This document shows positions 47,202 through 55,589 of a DNA stretch of 64,000 nt, piece after piece. This DNA is from Thermococcus indicus. GTDB taxonomy: Archaea; Methanobacteriota_B; Thermococci; Thermococcales; Thermococcaceae. Positions within the stretch are counted from its first letter, which is position 1; every line of letters begins with the position of its first letter. Below the pieces are notes generated by a model that did no database searches, had not been told where the DNA came from, and saw only the letters and a program-made list of their open reading frames with translations. The stretch lies in contig NZ_CP040846.1 of assembly GCF_006274605.1 (NCBI RefSeq), positions 868,001-932,000 on the forward strand. The letters run 5' to 3'. A program made the translations under genes and the position numbers.

Positions 47202-47554
47202 CCCTCCGCCTTGCGGAGGAGCACCCGAACGCTGCCCTCGACGAGATTAACTCGGGTAGATTGAACTTCGCGGTCTTTCACATTCAGCAGGCGATTGAAA
47301 AGAGCCTGAAAGCCCTTCTTCTCTCAAGAAACCTGGACGTTCGCACCCATAAGCTGAGTGCCCTCGTTTCCCTTGCGGGCATTGATCTTGATGATGAGCT
47401 GTTGCTGAGTCTCGCCGAGATTGAAAGGGAGTACACGAGGAGCAGGTATTACACTCCGGGATTCAATCCGCTCACCGACTACCGCATTGAGGACGTTTCC
47501 CGGTGGTATGAAGCAGCTAAAAGAGTATACAGCACGGTGGTGAGCATGCTATGA
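47177..47554 (+). CDS. HEPN domain protein, putative toxin of the MNT pair
   Basis: The 125-aa helical protein has the HEPN pattern AVFHIQQAIEKSLKALLLSR, then THKLSALVSLAGI, and EREYTRSRYYTPG near the C terminus, where HEPN ribonucleases carry the Rx4-6H or RxRYP-like catalytic signature. The classic RxxxxH is not intact here, so nuclease activity is uncertain. It is coupled to the MNT gene by overlap and to the glycosylase gene downstream (4-base ATGA overlap). Confidence 0.82.
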   Translation: MADSPVGLTLRLAEEHPNAALDEINSGRLNFAVFHIQQAIEKSLKALLLSRNLDVRTHKLSALVSLAGIDLDDELLLSLAEIEREYTRSRYYTPGFNPLTDYRIEDVSRWYEAAKRVYSTVVSML

Positions 47555-48342
47555 GCTTGGACCGCTTCATTCAGATAAAGTACAAGGTCGACGATGAAAA
47601 GGTTGGAATTCTCAGGGAGATTCTAAGTGAACTTGGCATCGACTGCGCCGGAACCATCGAGGAGAGGGTTGACCTCCAGTTCGACGCCCTCAGGAACCTC
47701 CACGACAACCTGGGAGACGACGAACTCTTCATCAGGCTGGTCGTTGCGAACTCCCTCGTGAGCTATCAGCTCTCCGCCAGGGGGGAGCAATGGTGGTGGG
47801 AGTTCTCAAGGTACTTTTCAGAAAATCCGCCGGGGGAGAGCATATCGGAGGCATACTCCCGCTTCCTGCCGAACTCCAGGACCAACAGGCGGCTCGTTGC
47901 GGGGAAAATAAAAAGGTTGGAGAGAGTTGAGCCGTTCCTCGATTCCCTGTCGCTGGATGACTTGAGGGACTACTACTTCAACGGCATGGAGCGCCTGCGC
48001 GACGAGCTTGCAAAGGTCCTCGGCTCGAAGAAAAGCGCCAAGACGATAGTCTTCACCGTCAAGATGTTCGGCTACGCGGGCAGGATAGCCTTCGGGGAGT
48101 TCGTGCCCTACCCAATGGCCATTGAGATACCCGACGACGTGAGGATAAACGCCTATACCAAACGCTTCACGAACGAGCCTCCGGTGAGCTTCTGGGGTAG
48201 AATCGCGGAGGGAACTGGAATTCCGCCGCTCCACATAGATTCGATACTCTGGCCCGTTCTGGGAGGAAATGACGAAGTTCTCAGGCGGCTGAGGGAGCAC
48301 TGCACGAAGTGGGAGGACGTCTTGCGGCTGACTGCCCTTTGA
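47551..48342 (+). CDS. archaeal 8-oxoguanine DNA glycosylase/lyase (AGOG)
   Basis: It removes 8-oxoguanine from DNA and nicks the strand. The 263-aa protein fits the AGOG family: a helical protein with VSYQLSARGEQWWWEFSRYF (base pocket), SRTNRRLVAGKIKRL, the catalytic Lys in KSAKTIVFTVKMFGYAGRIA and the catalytic Asp in PMAIEIPDDVRINAYTKR, ending SILWPVLG. The ATG overlaps the HEPN stop, so it shares that transcript; the functional link with the HEPN/MNT pair is probably accidental. Element 2 has inserted just after its stop. Confidence 0.9.
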   Translation: MSLDRFIQIKYKVDDEKVGILREILSELGIDCAGTIEERVDLQFDALRNLHDNLGDDELFIRLVVANSLVSYQLSARGEQWWWEFSRYFSENPPGESISEAYSRFLPNSRTNRRLVAGKIKRLERVEPFLDSLSLDDLRDYYFNGMERLRDELAKVLGSKKSAKTIVFTVKMFGYAGRIAFGEFVPYPMAIEIPDDVRINAYTKRFTNEPPVSFWGRIAEGTGIPPLHIDSILWPVLGGNDEVLRRLREHCTKWEDVLRLTAL

Positions 48343-48464
48343 ATTTTTGACGTTTTCTCTTTTTCAAGCCTCGCCGTTCACGGCGGGGTACGGTGTTCTG
48401 CAAATTAGCCATCAAACAGGAAAGCAATCTTTTTTAAAGCTCAAAAACAGTACCATACTTTGAA

Positions 48465-49772
48465 ATGAAGCGAGAAGTAACGGTTAAACTTCAACCCTCA
48501 AAGGAGCAGGAGAAAATCCTTTTCGAATTAGCTCACGCCACAGCAGTAATCTGGAACAAACTCAATTACCAGAGGCTCAAACAGTTCAACGAATTCGGCA
48601 AAATTGACTTTAATGGAACAGAAAAAGAAGCCTATCACGAGTTCAAAAACTGGATTGGCGGCTCAACAGTTCAACAGTTGGCAAGAAAAAACGCAGAAGC
48701 GTGGCGTTCATTCTTCTCACTCAACAGGAAGAAAAAGAAGGGAGAACTGCCCGAATGGTTCAAGCCGAAACCACCGAAATTCGTTAGAGAAAAGAACGGC
48801 AGAAAATTCTTCATAATTCCCCTCAGAAACGACCAGTATTGGGTCAAGGAAAATATCCTCGAATTGAGAAGACTTGGCAAATTTGGAAAACTCGAAATTC
48901 AGTTCAAGGGAAGAATACACTTGAAGGGCAAGCAAGGGCGGTTGGAGATAACTTTTGACCCCGTTAAGCGGAAATGGTACGCTCACTTGAGTTTTACGGT
49001 AGAGGAAAAACTTGAAGGTGGGGAGTGGATTAAACTCCCGAGGACGCCAAAGGGAAGCCTCTCAGCGGGGATAGACTTGGGAGTGAACAACTTGATGGCC
49101 GTTTACGTTGAGAATGGTGAAAGCTTCCTCGTGAATGGGAGACCATTAAAGAGCATTGACTTCTACTGGCGAAGGAGGATTGCCGAGTACCAGTCAAAAC
49201 TCAACAAGAGTGGAGCTAAAACGGGGAGAAAACTCAAGAGAATGCACGAGAGAGCTAAACTCCAAGCCAAGCACTACATCAACACGGCAGTCAGGCAAAC
49301 GGTGAGAAGGCTTTACGATTTGGGTGTTTCCAGAATAGTTGTTGGTTATCCGAAAGGTATCGCAAGAAACTCTGAGAAGGGCAGTAAGCAGAATTTTATC
49401 CTCTCCCACGTCTGGCGGTTCAATTACGTGATTAAACGCTTAACCGAGGTTGCTGAAGAGTATGGCATTGCTGTTGAAATTGTTGATGAGGCTTTTACTT
49501 CTCAATCCTGCCCTCTCTGCGGCCAACGCCACTCTGACGGGAGGATTTTTAGGGGTTTGTTTAAGTGCCGTAGAGAGGGCGTTGTTATGAATGCTGATTT
49601 AGTTGGTGCTTTCAACATTTTGAAAAAGGCTGTCAAAACCATAACCCCAAATCTGAGTGGTCTTTACGCTCAGAGGAGGGGTAACTGGCCGAAGGCCCGG
49701 CCAGAGGGGCTGAAAAGCCCGCCTTTATTGGGCTTTAGTGAAGCCCCTCAAACCTCCCCGCCTTTAGGTTAA
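48465..49772 (+). CDS. tnpB: RNA-guided nuclease TnpB
   Basis: The 435-aa protein is complete. The N-terminal domain (MKREVTVKLQPSKEQEK... IWNKLNYQRLKQF) is followed by a basic, beta-rich region. The RuvC-like nuclease comes next: Asp204 in GIDLGVNNLMAVYV, Glu342 in VEIVDEAFTSQ, Asp377 in MNADLVGAFNIL. The zinc finger has CPLC (349, 352) and Cys368, but the fourth position is Glu (CRREG) instead of Cys. Proteins of this family use an RNA from the element's right end to cut matching DNA. A box A (TTTTTTAAAG) lies about 30 nt before the ATG. Confidence 0.95.
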   Translation: MKREVTVKLQPSKEQEKILFELAHATAVIWNKLNYQRLKQFNEFGKIDFNGTEKEAYHEFKNWIGGSTVQQLARKNAEAWRSFFSLNRKKKKGELPEWFKPKPPKFVREKNGRKFFIIPLRNDQYWVKENILELRRLGKFGKLEIQFKGRIHLKGKQGRLEITFDPVKRKWYAHLSFTVEEKLEGGEWIKLPRTPKGSLSAGIDLGVNNLMAVYVENGESFLVNGRPLKSIDFYWRRRIAEYQSKLNKSGAKTGRKLKRMHERAKLQAKHYINTAVRQTVRRLYDLGVSRIVVGYPKGIARNSEKGSKQNFILSHVWRFNYVIKRLTEVAEEYGIAVEIVDEAFTSQSCPLCGQRHSDGRIFRGLFKCRREGVVMNADLVGAFNILKKAVKTITPNLSGLYAQRRGNWPKARPEGLKSPPLLGFSEAPQTSPPLG

Positions 49773-49820
49773 GGGGTTCATCGTTGGAACCCCCGCCCTG
49801 AAGGGCGGGGAGGAGGTCAG
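49640..49820 (+). ncRNA. predicted omega RNA scaffold at the right end of element 2
   Basis: In this family the guide RNA overlaps the 3' part of tnpB and ends at the element's right border. Here that part contains GGGGTAAC...CGGCCAG and the terminal hairpin at 49791-49810 followed by GGAGGTCAG. The guide would be the flanking TTGGGCCGACCCAAAGGTTT from 49821. The 5' limit is a guess. The matching part of element 1 ends at 45480 with flank CGTGGGCAGGATTGG. Confidence 0.4.
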
Positions 49821-49837
49821 TTGGGCCGACCCAAAGG

Positions 49838-49878
49838 TTTAAATATTCCGCCGTCAATAACACCTCGAAGTTCGAGGT
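49838..49878 (+). promoter_or_regulatory. box A with a palindrome at the likely transcript start
   Basis: TTTAAATATT (49838-49847) is followed about 20 nt later by the perfect palindrome ACCTCGAA-G-TTCGAGGT (49862-49878), which covers the expected start of transcription. A repressor bound there would block initiation. A second box A (TTTTTATAC, about 49977-49985) lies closer to the ABC permease gene. Confidence 0.45.
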
Positions 49879-49893
49879 ATCGGAGTGAAAGGT

Positions 49894-50037
49894 ATGTCCG
49901 AGGTTCTTATAACTGTCGGTGGAGCGTCGGCCAGCAACCGCAGGGGGGCGCCGTCACTTCAACCCCATAGACAAAATTTTTATACTCCTCCGATTAGTTG
50001 TAGTCGGGTGGACGGCTTCACTCCGGTACCGAAATAA
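49894..50037 (+). CDS. short open frame before the ABC exporter, doubtful
   Basis: A 47-codon frame starts MSEVLITVGGASASN after AGTGAAAGGT and behind the box A and palindrome at 49838-49878. The rest is Pro/Arg/Ser rich and not protein-like, so this may be a leader, a decayed gene start or chance. It ends 13 bases before the permease ATG. Confidence 0.25.
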   Translation: MSEVLITVGGASASNRRGAPSLQPHRQNFYTPPISCSRVDGFTPVPK

Positions 50038-50050
50038 GGAGGTAGGTGTT

Positions 50051-50920
50051 ATGTTTTGGGGATTTCAGCTTGAGTTCAAGCAGAGCCTTCGAACTAAGAA
50101 GCTCTGGGTTATCCTGGGTGTCATGATGCTTCTGTACATACCGGGGTTCTACTTCCAGAAGGCCTCTGGTGAGGGAATAGAAACCGTTCAGCAGGCCGTT
50201 TCGGTTCTCATAGGCAACATCAACGGACTGGGCGGCTTTTTCATCGCCATACTCGCCCTCCTGATGGGGGCCACCGCGATAAACAGCGAGATAGAGAAGG
50301 GAACTCTGCGCGTTGCCATGAGCAAGCCGATAAAGCGGCTGGGCTACATCGGTGGCAAGTTCCTTGCCCACACGGTGGTTGTGCTGATGGCACTCCTTCT
50401 GACGACCCTCGTGGGAATAGTCGGCCTGGCGTGGTTGGGTGCCCCCATGGGGAGTCAGCTCGTCACCGATTCTCTCCTGCTCAACGGTCTGCTGCTCCTG
50501 GCAATGGTACAGCTGATAGCGCTGGGCTACATAATCTCCACCGCCGTGAAGTCTTCCAGCACCGCCCTCGGCGTGGCCCTGGTGATCATGTTCGTGGTCT
50601 TCATGATAATGCCCGCCATAGTTCAGTTCATGGCCGCCAAGGACACCGTACTAAGCGACCACCCCGACTGGGAGGCGTATCAGGAGAAAAGCAAGGAGTA
50701 CAAGACCAGATATCTCTTCTACGTTCCAACGACCCAGATAGACGTCATAGTCAGCGATGCCACAAAGGTTACGGGGGACATAGAGAATCCGCAGATAGAA
50801 TACGTGGGAATAGGGGGTGCCATACGGAAGAATCCCGTTAACCTGGGCATACTCTTCGGACTCACCTTCGTCTACCTCGCCCTGGCCTTCCACCGCTTCC
50901 TCCGCATGGATTTGAGGTGA
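50051..50920 (+). CDS. ABC-2 type transporter permease
   Basis: This 289-aa membrane protein starts MFWGFQLEFKQSLRTKKLW, the amphipathic N terminus usual in ABC-2 permeases. It has six helices: about 20-38, 65-90, 105-140, 150-175, 175-200 and 260-278. GATAINSEIEKGTLRVAMSKPIKRLGYIGGKF is the conserved coupling segment. An extracytoplasmic loop lies at about 205-255. The ATG at 50051 follows GGAGGTAGG; the open frame reaching back to 49919 is not coding. The substrate is unknown. It is followed by its ATPase, with GAGGTGATGGCG between. Confidence 0.88.
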   Translation: MFWGFQLEFKQSLRTKKLWVILGVMMLLYIPGFYFQKASGEGIETVQQAVSVLIGNINGLGGFFIAILALLMGATAINSEIEKGTLRVAMSKPIKRLGYIGGKFLAHTVVVLMALLLTTLVGIVGLAWLGAPMGSQLVTDSLLLNGLLLLAMVQLIALGYIISTAVKSSSTALGVALVIMFVVFMIMPAIVQFMAAKDTVLSDHPDWEAYQEKSKEYKTRYLFYVPTTQIDVIVSDATKVTGDIENPQIEYVGIGGAIRKNPVNLGILFGLTFVYLALAFHRFLRMDLR

Positions 50921-50925
50921 TGGCG

Positions 50926-51843
50926 ATGATAAGGATTGAGAATCTCGTTAAGGTTTACAAAGACGTTCGCGCCCTCGATGGCCTGAACCTTGAGGTTAAG
51001 CCCGGCCAGATATACGGCTTCCTCGGTCCCAACGGCGCCGGAAAGAGCACCACCATCCTCAGCACCCTGGGCCTGATATTCCCGCAGGAGGGGAGGATTC
51101 AGCTCTTCGAGCTTGAGGTTTTTGCCAACGGTAAGTTCGATGAGGGAAGCCTCGTTGAGGCCAAGAAGCGAATAGGCTACATGCCGGAGCACGCCACCCT
51201 CTGGGATTTTCTAACGCCGGAACAGACCCTTGACGTTATTGCCGACGCGTTTGGGATTCCGAGGGCTGAGAAGGAGAGGCGGATTAATGAACTCCTTGAC
51301 CTTGTTGGTTTGAAGGAAGCCAGAAGGAGGAAAGTCGGCAAGTTCTCGAAGGGAATGCGCCAGCGTCTCCTGCTTGCCCAGGCGCTCATCAACGACCCTG
51401 AACTGCTAATCCTCGACGAGCCGATGACTGGTTTGGATCCGCGAGGAATAGCGGAGTTCAAGGACATCATCAGAGAGCAGAAAAAGGCCGGGAAGACGGT
51501 TTTCTTCTCGAGCCACATCCTGGCTCACGTCGAGGAAATATGCGATACCGTCGGTGTAATAGTCAAGGGCAAGCTTCGCGTTGAGGACAACCTCGACAGC
51601 ATCAAGAGGGAGTTCCTGAGGAAGGCAGGCTACACGATCGTGCTTGAGACCAACGTTCCGGTGGACTTTACGGGGGTCGAGTGGAAGGTTACGCCGCTGG
51701 GCGAGAAGAAGTACCGCATAGTGGCACCGGGGGACATAAGAGAGGAGGTTCACGATTTCGTTGCTTCACGCGGCGCCAAGATACTCACAATGCAGGTCAA
51801 AGAGCCGAGCCTTGAGGAGATATTCCTCAAAATGGTGGAGTGA
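50926..51843 (+). CDS. ABC transporter ATPase
   Basis: The 305-aa ATPase of the ABC-2 exporter has Walker A GPNGAGKST, a Q loop in GYMPEHATLWDF, signature FSKGMRQRLLLAQAL, Walker B LLILDEPMTGLDP and switch His in FFSSHILAH. A C-terminal domain of about 85 residues follows (GVEWKVTPLGEKKYRIV), as in drug or lipid exporters of this class. The ATG at 50926 follows GAGGTGATGG; GTG 50917 and ATG 50920 are in-frame alternatives. It works with the permease encoded just before it. Confidence 0.92.
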   Translation: MIRIENLVKVYKDVRALDGLNLEVKPGQIYGFLGPNGAGKSTTILSTLGLIFPQEGRIQLFELEVFANGKFDEGSLVEAKKRIGYMPEHATLWDFLTPEQTLDVIADAFGIPRAEKERRINELLDLVGLKEARRRKVGKFSKGMRQRLLLAQALINDPELLILDEPMTGLDPRGIAEFKDIIREQKKAGKTVFFSSHILAHVEEICDTVGVIVKGKLRVEDNLDSIKREFLRKAGYTIVLETNVPVDFTGVEWKVTPLGEKKYRIVAPGDIREEVHDFVASRGAKILTMQVKEPSLEEIFLKMVE

Positions 51844-51846
51844 GGG

Positions 51847-53112
51847 CTAAAGCCTGGCCCTCTCGAATTCCTCCTTTCTATCCAGGGGCTTGGTTGCATC
51901 TATCCCCCACTTCGCGGTTAGGCTCTTCTCGGCGGAGGGGTCAAGGGAGCTTCCGCGGGCGTTGGGGATGACCACAAGGTCCCTGTCCGCCTGGAAGCGC
52001 GTAGCTATCGCCCACTCGACGTCCCTGTCGTCGTATATGTCCACGTCCTCATCGACAACTACCACGTGCTTCAGGCTTGGATGGCCGGCGAATGCCGCCA
52101 GGATAGCGTTCTTGCCGTCACCGTCGTGCTGTTTGGTTATGCTCACCACCGCGTGGAGCCACATCGCACCGCCCTCGGTCAGCCTTACGCCGTGAACCTT
52201 TGGAACGACCCTCTTAACGCTCGCGTAAATCTGCGGCTCCTTCGGCAGGCCCATCAGCATGTAGTGCTCGTAGCCGCCGGGGAGAAGGGCGTGGAAGATT
52301 GGCTCGTCAACGTGGTGCATGCGCTCGAAGACCACCACCGGCTGCTTCCTCACGTAGTCGTAGGTTCCGGTTATATCCACAAAGGGCCCTTCGTCCGTCA
52401 GTTCGGGAAGTATCTTCGCCTCGAAGACGAAGTCGGTCTCGACGGGAACGGGGATTCCTCCGAGGTCGAAGACTTCGAGGGGCTTTCCGAAGGAGATGCG
52501 GCTCATCGCCGAGGCTATCTCAAGCTCGCTTACGCCGTACGCAACGCTCGTGGCACCGGCGATTAGGAGGTGAACCGGGTTCCCGACGACTATCCTGACG
52601 TCCAACTCTTCTCCCTCCTCTGCCTTTTCCTTCCACATGGCGTAAAGGTGCCTCGGGACGAGTCTTATGGCGGCCCTTTTCTCGTCGATGACCATCATCC
52701 TGTGGAAAGACATGTTGACGAAGCCGTTTTCGTCCTTGGCTATGACCATGGCGGAGGTGAAGTACTGGCCGCCGTCCTGGGGGTAGTACTTTGGAATCGG
52801 AAGCTCGCGGAGCGAAAAGTCTCTGATAGAGTTCGCCATGAAGGGTGCACCGTCAACCGTCCTGTAGGGTTCGGGGTTCTCCATGGCCTTCGTCATCGTG
52901 TGAAGTATCTCCTCCCTCTCGATACCAAGGTACGATGCAATCCTTTCCCTGGTGCTCCAGATGTTGCCCGCGACTTCCCATCCGTCCACGTCTTTGAAGA
53001 GGACGGGTCTGTCGCGGTACTTCAGAAGATAACGCGTTACCTCGAGCTCTTTGCTTACCGGCTCCTTAACAACGACGGCATCATCAAACCGTTCGATGAT
53101 TTCCCTCAGCAT
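51847..53112 (-). CDS. UbiD-family decarboxylase
   Basis: The 421-aa prenyl-FMN-dependent decarboxylase shows the family layout: [60 protein letters not shown], then [16 protein letters not shown]-like ([10 protein letters not shown]) and [33 protein letters not shown]. The Glu/Asp/Arg residues needed for cofactor chemistry lie in these parts. In archaea such a protein decarboxylates anhydromevalonate phosphate in isoprenoid synthesis. hmgA at 60897 is consistent with that, but the assignment is inference. It diverges from the helicase gene and shares one symmetric promoter with it. Confidence 0.85.
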   Translation of the reverse strand: MLREIIERFDDAVVVKEPVSKELEVTRYLLKYRDRPVLFKDVDGWEVAGNIWSTRERIASYLGIEREEILHTMTKAMENPEPYRTVDGAPFMANSIRDFSLRELPIPKYYPQDGGQYFTSAMVIAKDENGFVNMSFHRMMVIDEKRAAIRLVPRHLYAMWKEKAEEGEELDVRIVVGNPVHLLIAGATSVAYGVSELEIASAMSRISFGKPLEVFDLGGIPVPVETDFVFEAKILPELTDEGPFVDITGTYDYVRKQPVVVFERMHHVDEPIFHALLPGGYEHYMLMGLPKEPQIYASVKRVVPKVHGVRLTEGGAMWLHAVVSITKQHDGDGKNAILAAFAGHPSLKHVVVVDEDVDIYDDRDVEWAIATRFQADRDLVVIPNARGSSLDPSAEKSLTAKWGIDATKPLDRKEEFERARL

Positions 53113-53136
53113 TCTATCACCTTAGTTTGGTGTTCC

Positions 53137-53157
53137 AAAAGGCCTATAAAGCCTTTT
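53137..53157. promoter_or_regulatory. symmetric divergent promoter (UbiD-family gene / XPB-like helicase)
   Basis: AAAAGGC (53137-53143) and GCCTTTT (53151-53157) are perfect inverted arms around CTATAAA. The centre reads as a TATA element on both strands. It lies about 33 nt from each start codon (53112 minus, 53180 plus). Confidence 0.55.
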
Positions 53158-53179
53158 TCCAAACTTTCGACGATTGGCC

Positions 53180-54580
53180 ATGCCTACGGTAACCCTCCGC
53201 ATTCCCGATGGCTCCGCACTGGTCCGGATTGAGAAGGCAGATCCACAGGTGTATTTCAAGATCTACGAGCTGCTGAGCTACAAGAGGGACTTTGGCAAAT
53301 GGGAAAAGCCGGAGAGCCTCTACGACCCCTACGAGAAGACGTTTCCCGTTGGGGTTCTTCCGAGGGTCAAGAAGTTCCTCAACTGCAAGGGATACCGCGT
53401 CCGTGTGAAGGACGAGCGGCAGGTTAGGGGTGCCAAGCTGAACTCCACGTGGAACGAGAACTACAGCATGCGCAGGTATCAGGAAAGGGCGGTTAAAAAG
53501 GCCCTCCGGGAGAAAATGGGTGTTCTGGCCCTTCCCGTTGGAAGCGGTAAGACCGTCGTTGGGCTGAGGATAATACACGAGCTTGACCTCCCGGCCCTCA
53601 TAGTGGTCCACACCAAGGAGCTTCTCTACCAGTGGGCGGACAAGGTTCGTGAGGTCCTGGGGGTCGAACCGGGCATCGTCGGGGACAACAAGTGGGACGA
53701 GAAAGACGTCACCATAGCCATGATACAGACCCTCCTGTCGAGGGGTGCCGACAAGCTCCAGAACGAATACGCGATCCTCATGTTCGACGAGTGCCACAGA
53801 ACCTCCGCCGCCGAGAAGTTCTACCAGCTCGGCCTTTCGCTGCCCCAGGTATACCGCTTTGGCCTCTCCGCGACGCCCTGGAGGCGCATACGCGGTGAGG
53901 AGATTAAGATAGAGGCCGTCGTTGGGCCCACCATCTTCGAGGTTCGTGCGGAGGACCTCATAAAGGAAAAGTTCCTTGCGAAGCCGCGCTTTGAAATAAT
54001 CACCTACGAGTCGAGCATGCCATCCTTCAGCGAGCGCTACAAGGAGCTGTACGAGGACATGATAATGAACAACGACGAGAGGAACCGGGCCGTGGCAGAG
54101 AAGGCCGCCGAGCTCGCCCGAAAGGGGCACCGCGTCCTTATCGATGTCAGAAGGATAGAGCACGGCAGGATACTCAGGAAGATGCTTGGCGAGATGGGCG
54201 TGAAGGCGGAGTTCCTGAGCTCAAAGAGCTCCAACCGCTGGGAGATACTTGAGGCGTTTAAGAACGGCGAGATTCCGGTTCTCATCTCGACACTCCTCAA
54301 GGAGGGCGTGGACATACCGGAGATTTCGGCGATAATACTCGCGGGAGGCGGCAAGAGCGATATAATGACGATTCAGACAATAGGGCGCGCCCTGAGGCCG
54401 AAGAAGGGGATGAAGGCCGTCATAGTTGACGTTCAGGACGACGACCCCCTGCTCTTCACCCACTTCATCGAGCGGCAGAAGGCGCTCAAGCAGTACTACG
54501 GTAAATACTACGACAGGGAGATGGACTCAAAGCTCGAGGAGAACATCACCAAAAAGGGCCGCCCTCGTAAGCGCTCTTGA
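53180..54580 (+). CDS. XPB-like DEAD/DEAH-box helicase
   Basis: A 466-aa SF2 helicase of the XPB/Rad25 type. An N-terminal domain (about 1-95, with YKRDFGKWEKPESLYDPYEKTF) resembles the damage-recognition domain. The motifs follow: MRRYQERAV (Q-like), LPVGSGKTVVGL (I), VVHTKELLYQW (Ia), MFDECHR (DECH, II), GLSATPWRR (III), then domain 2 with VLISTLLKEGVDIPEI (V) and QTIGRALRPKKG (VI). Archaeal XPB usually pairs with the nuclease Bax1, which is not adjacent here. The ATG at 53180 is preferred over an in-frame TTG six bases upstream; the transcript may be nearly leaderless. Confidence 0.9.
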   Translation: MPTVTLRIPDGSALVRIEKADPQVYFKIYELLSYKRDFGKWEKPESLYDPYEKTFPVGVLPRVKKFLNCKGYRVRVKDERQVRGAKLNSTWNENYSMRRYQERAVKKALREKMGVLALPVGSGKTVVGLRIIHELDLPALIVVHTKELLYQWADKVREVLGVEPGIVGDNKWDEKDVTIAMIQTLLSRGADKLQNEYAILMFDECHRTSAAEKFYQLGLSLPQVYRFGLSATPWRRIRGEEIKIEAVVGPTIFEVRAEDLIKEKFLAKPRFEIITYESSMPSFSERYKELYEDMIMNNDERNRAVAEKAAELARKGHRVLIDVRRIEHGRILRKMLGEMGVKAEFLSSKSSNRWEILEAFKNGEIPVLISTLLKEGVDIPEISAIILAGGGKSDIMTIQTIGRALRPKKGMKAVIVDVQDDDPLLFTHFIERQKALKQYYGKYYDREMDSKLEENITKKGRPRKRS

Positions 54581-55330
54581 GTAGCGCTCGAACAGGTCAC
54601 GTTTTGCTTTTTTGATCCCCCTTTCATCCACCTGGAACTCCACGTCCGGGTACTCCATGTGCCAGAGGATGAGTCCTTCGGGGGGCGCGGGCGGGACCTT
54701 TTTGTTGTACTCCCCCCCGAGCATCATCTCAACCTCGCGGCTTTCCATCAGCCCGAGGCCGCAGAGCCGGACGGCGTTGACTATCCTCCTCGCCATCTCC
54801 CACAGGAAGCTTTTGCCCTCGATTTCGATGATGTAGTAGCCCTGACGCCCGATGACATCAACCCGTAGGAGCTCTCTGATTGGGTCCCTGCCGGGTTCAA
54901 GCCGGGAGAATGCCGAAAAGTCATGTTCACCAACGAAGAGCGCCGCGCACTCCCTCATGTCATTCTCGTTGAAGCCCTCATCAACCAGGTAGTAGCGGTA
55001 GGTCTTTGACCTCGCCTGGAACCGGGGGTGGAAGTCCTCCGGAACCTCTGCAACCCCGAGAACCCAGAGGTCCCTGAGGTGGTGGTTGAGAACCTCCGCG
55101 CGAACGAGGTCCGGCCTCGCGGCGACGTCAAAGGCCACGACGTTGAAGACCGCTGAAACCCCCCTGTCCGTCCTCGAGGCCCCTTTAAAGTTCGAGCTCT
55201 CGGCGTCCCTTATTATTCCGAGCTTTGATAGAGCCCGTATCAGCTCTCCTTCGACGGTTCTAACGTCGGGCTGCCTCTGAAAGCCATAGAATGCGGTGCC
55301 ATCGTACGCGATTCTAAGTGCGAACCTCAT
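54527..55330 (-). CDS. truA: tRNA pseudouridine synthase A
   Basis: It converts uridines 38-40 of tRNAs to pseudouridine. The 267-aa protein has the start RIAYDGTAFYGFQRQPDVRTVEGEL, the catalytic Asp in GASRTDRGVSA (about residue 54), KTYRYYLVDE, HDFSAFSRLEPGRDPIREL and FLWEMARRIVNAVRLCG. A minus-strand box A (ATTTATAC, about 55354-55361) stands 24-31 nt before the ATG, so the transcript is probably leaderless. The 3' end overlaps the convergent helicase by 54 bases. Confidence 0.94.
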   Translation of the reverse strand: MRFALRIAYDGTAFYGFQRQPDVRTVEGELIRALSKLGIIRDAESSNFKGASRTDRGVSAVFNVVAFDVAARPDLVRAEVLNHHLRDLWVLGVAEVPEDFHPRFQARSKTYRYYLVDEGFNENDMRECAALFVGEHDFSAFSRLEPGRDPIRELLRVDVIGRQGYYIIEIEGKSFLWEMARRIVNAVRLCGLGLMESREVEMMLGGEYNKKVPPAPPEGLILWHMEYPDVEFQVDERGIKKAKRDLFERYSRALTRAALFGDVLLEL

Positions 55331-55493
55331 GGTTGTTGGATGGGGGCGGCGGGTATAAATGTCTTTTCCACGGTGCCGGTTGATACTGCGACGGATTATT
55401 TTGCAAATGTAAACCCCAATTTTGGACGCCGTTCAAGTCGGAGCGGGAAAAATTGATAAACCACATCCCCCAAGTGTACCTGGAGGTGGGAGG

Positions 55494-55589
55494 ATGGATG
55501 CGATAATAGGGATTGAGGTGCTTGAGAACGTGACGAACTTCGAGATAATGTGTGCCCTTCTGGAGAAGAGGATAAAAATTGAGGATTAG
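55494..55589 (+). CDS. 31-residue small protein gene
   Basis: MDAIIGIEVLENVTNF... is a 31-aa frame with a strong ribosome site (GGAGGTGGGAGG directly before ATG) and a possible box A (AAATTGATAAACC, about 55449). The product would be one short amphipathic helix ending CALLEKRIKIED. Its last four bases overlap the pheT stop on the opposite strand. The ribosome site is the main evidence; no family is recognised. Confidence 0.5.
   Translation: MDAIIGIEVLENVTNFEIMCALLEKRIKIED

Larger units (their letters stand above)
48365..49820 (+). mobile_element. TnpB-only insertion element 2 (IS1341 type), intact
   Basis: The left end starts near CAAGCC at 48365 with a hairpin GCCTCGCCG/CGGCGGGGT. The right end holds the hairpin CCCCGCCCT (49791-49799)/AGGGCGGGG (49802-49810), then AGGAGGTCAG ending at 49820. 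The layout equals that of element 1, and both share the A/T-rich promoter CTTTTTTAAAG before tnpB. There is no tnpA, so movement would need a transposase from elsewhere. It lies between the AGOG gene and the ABC exporter. Confidence 0.88.
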
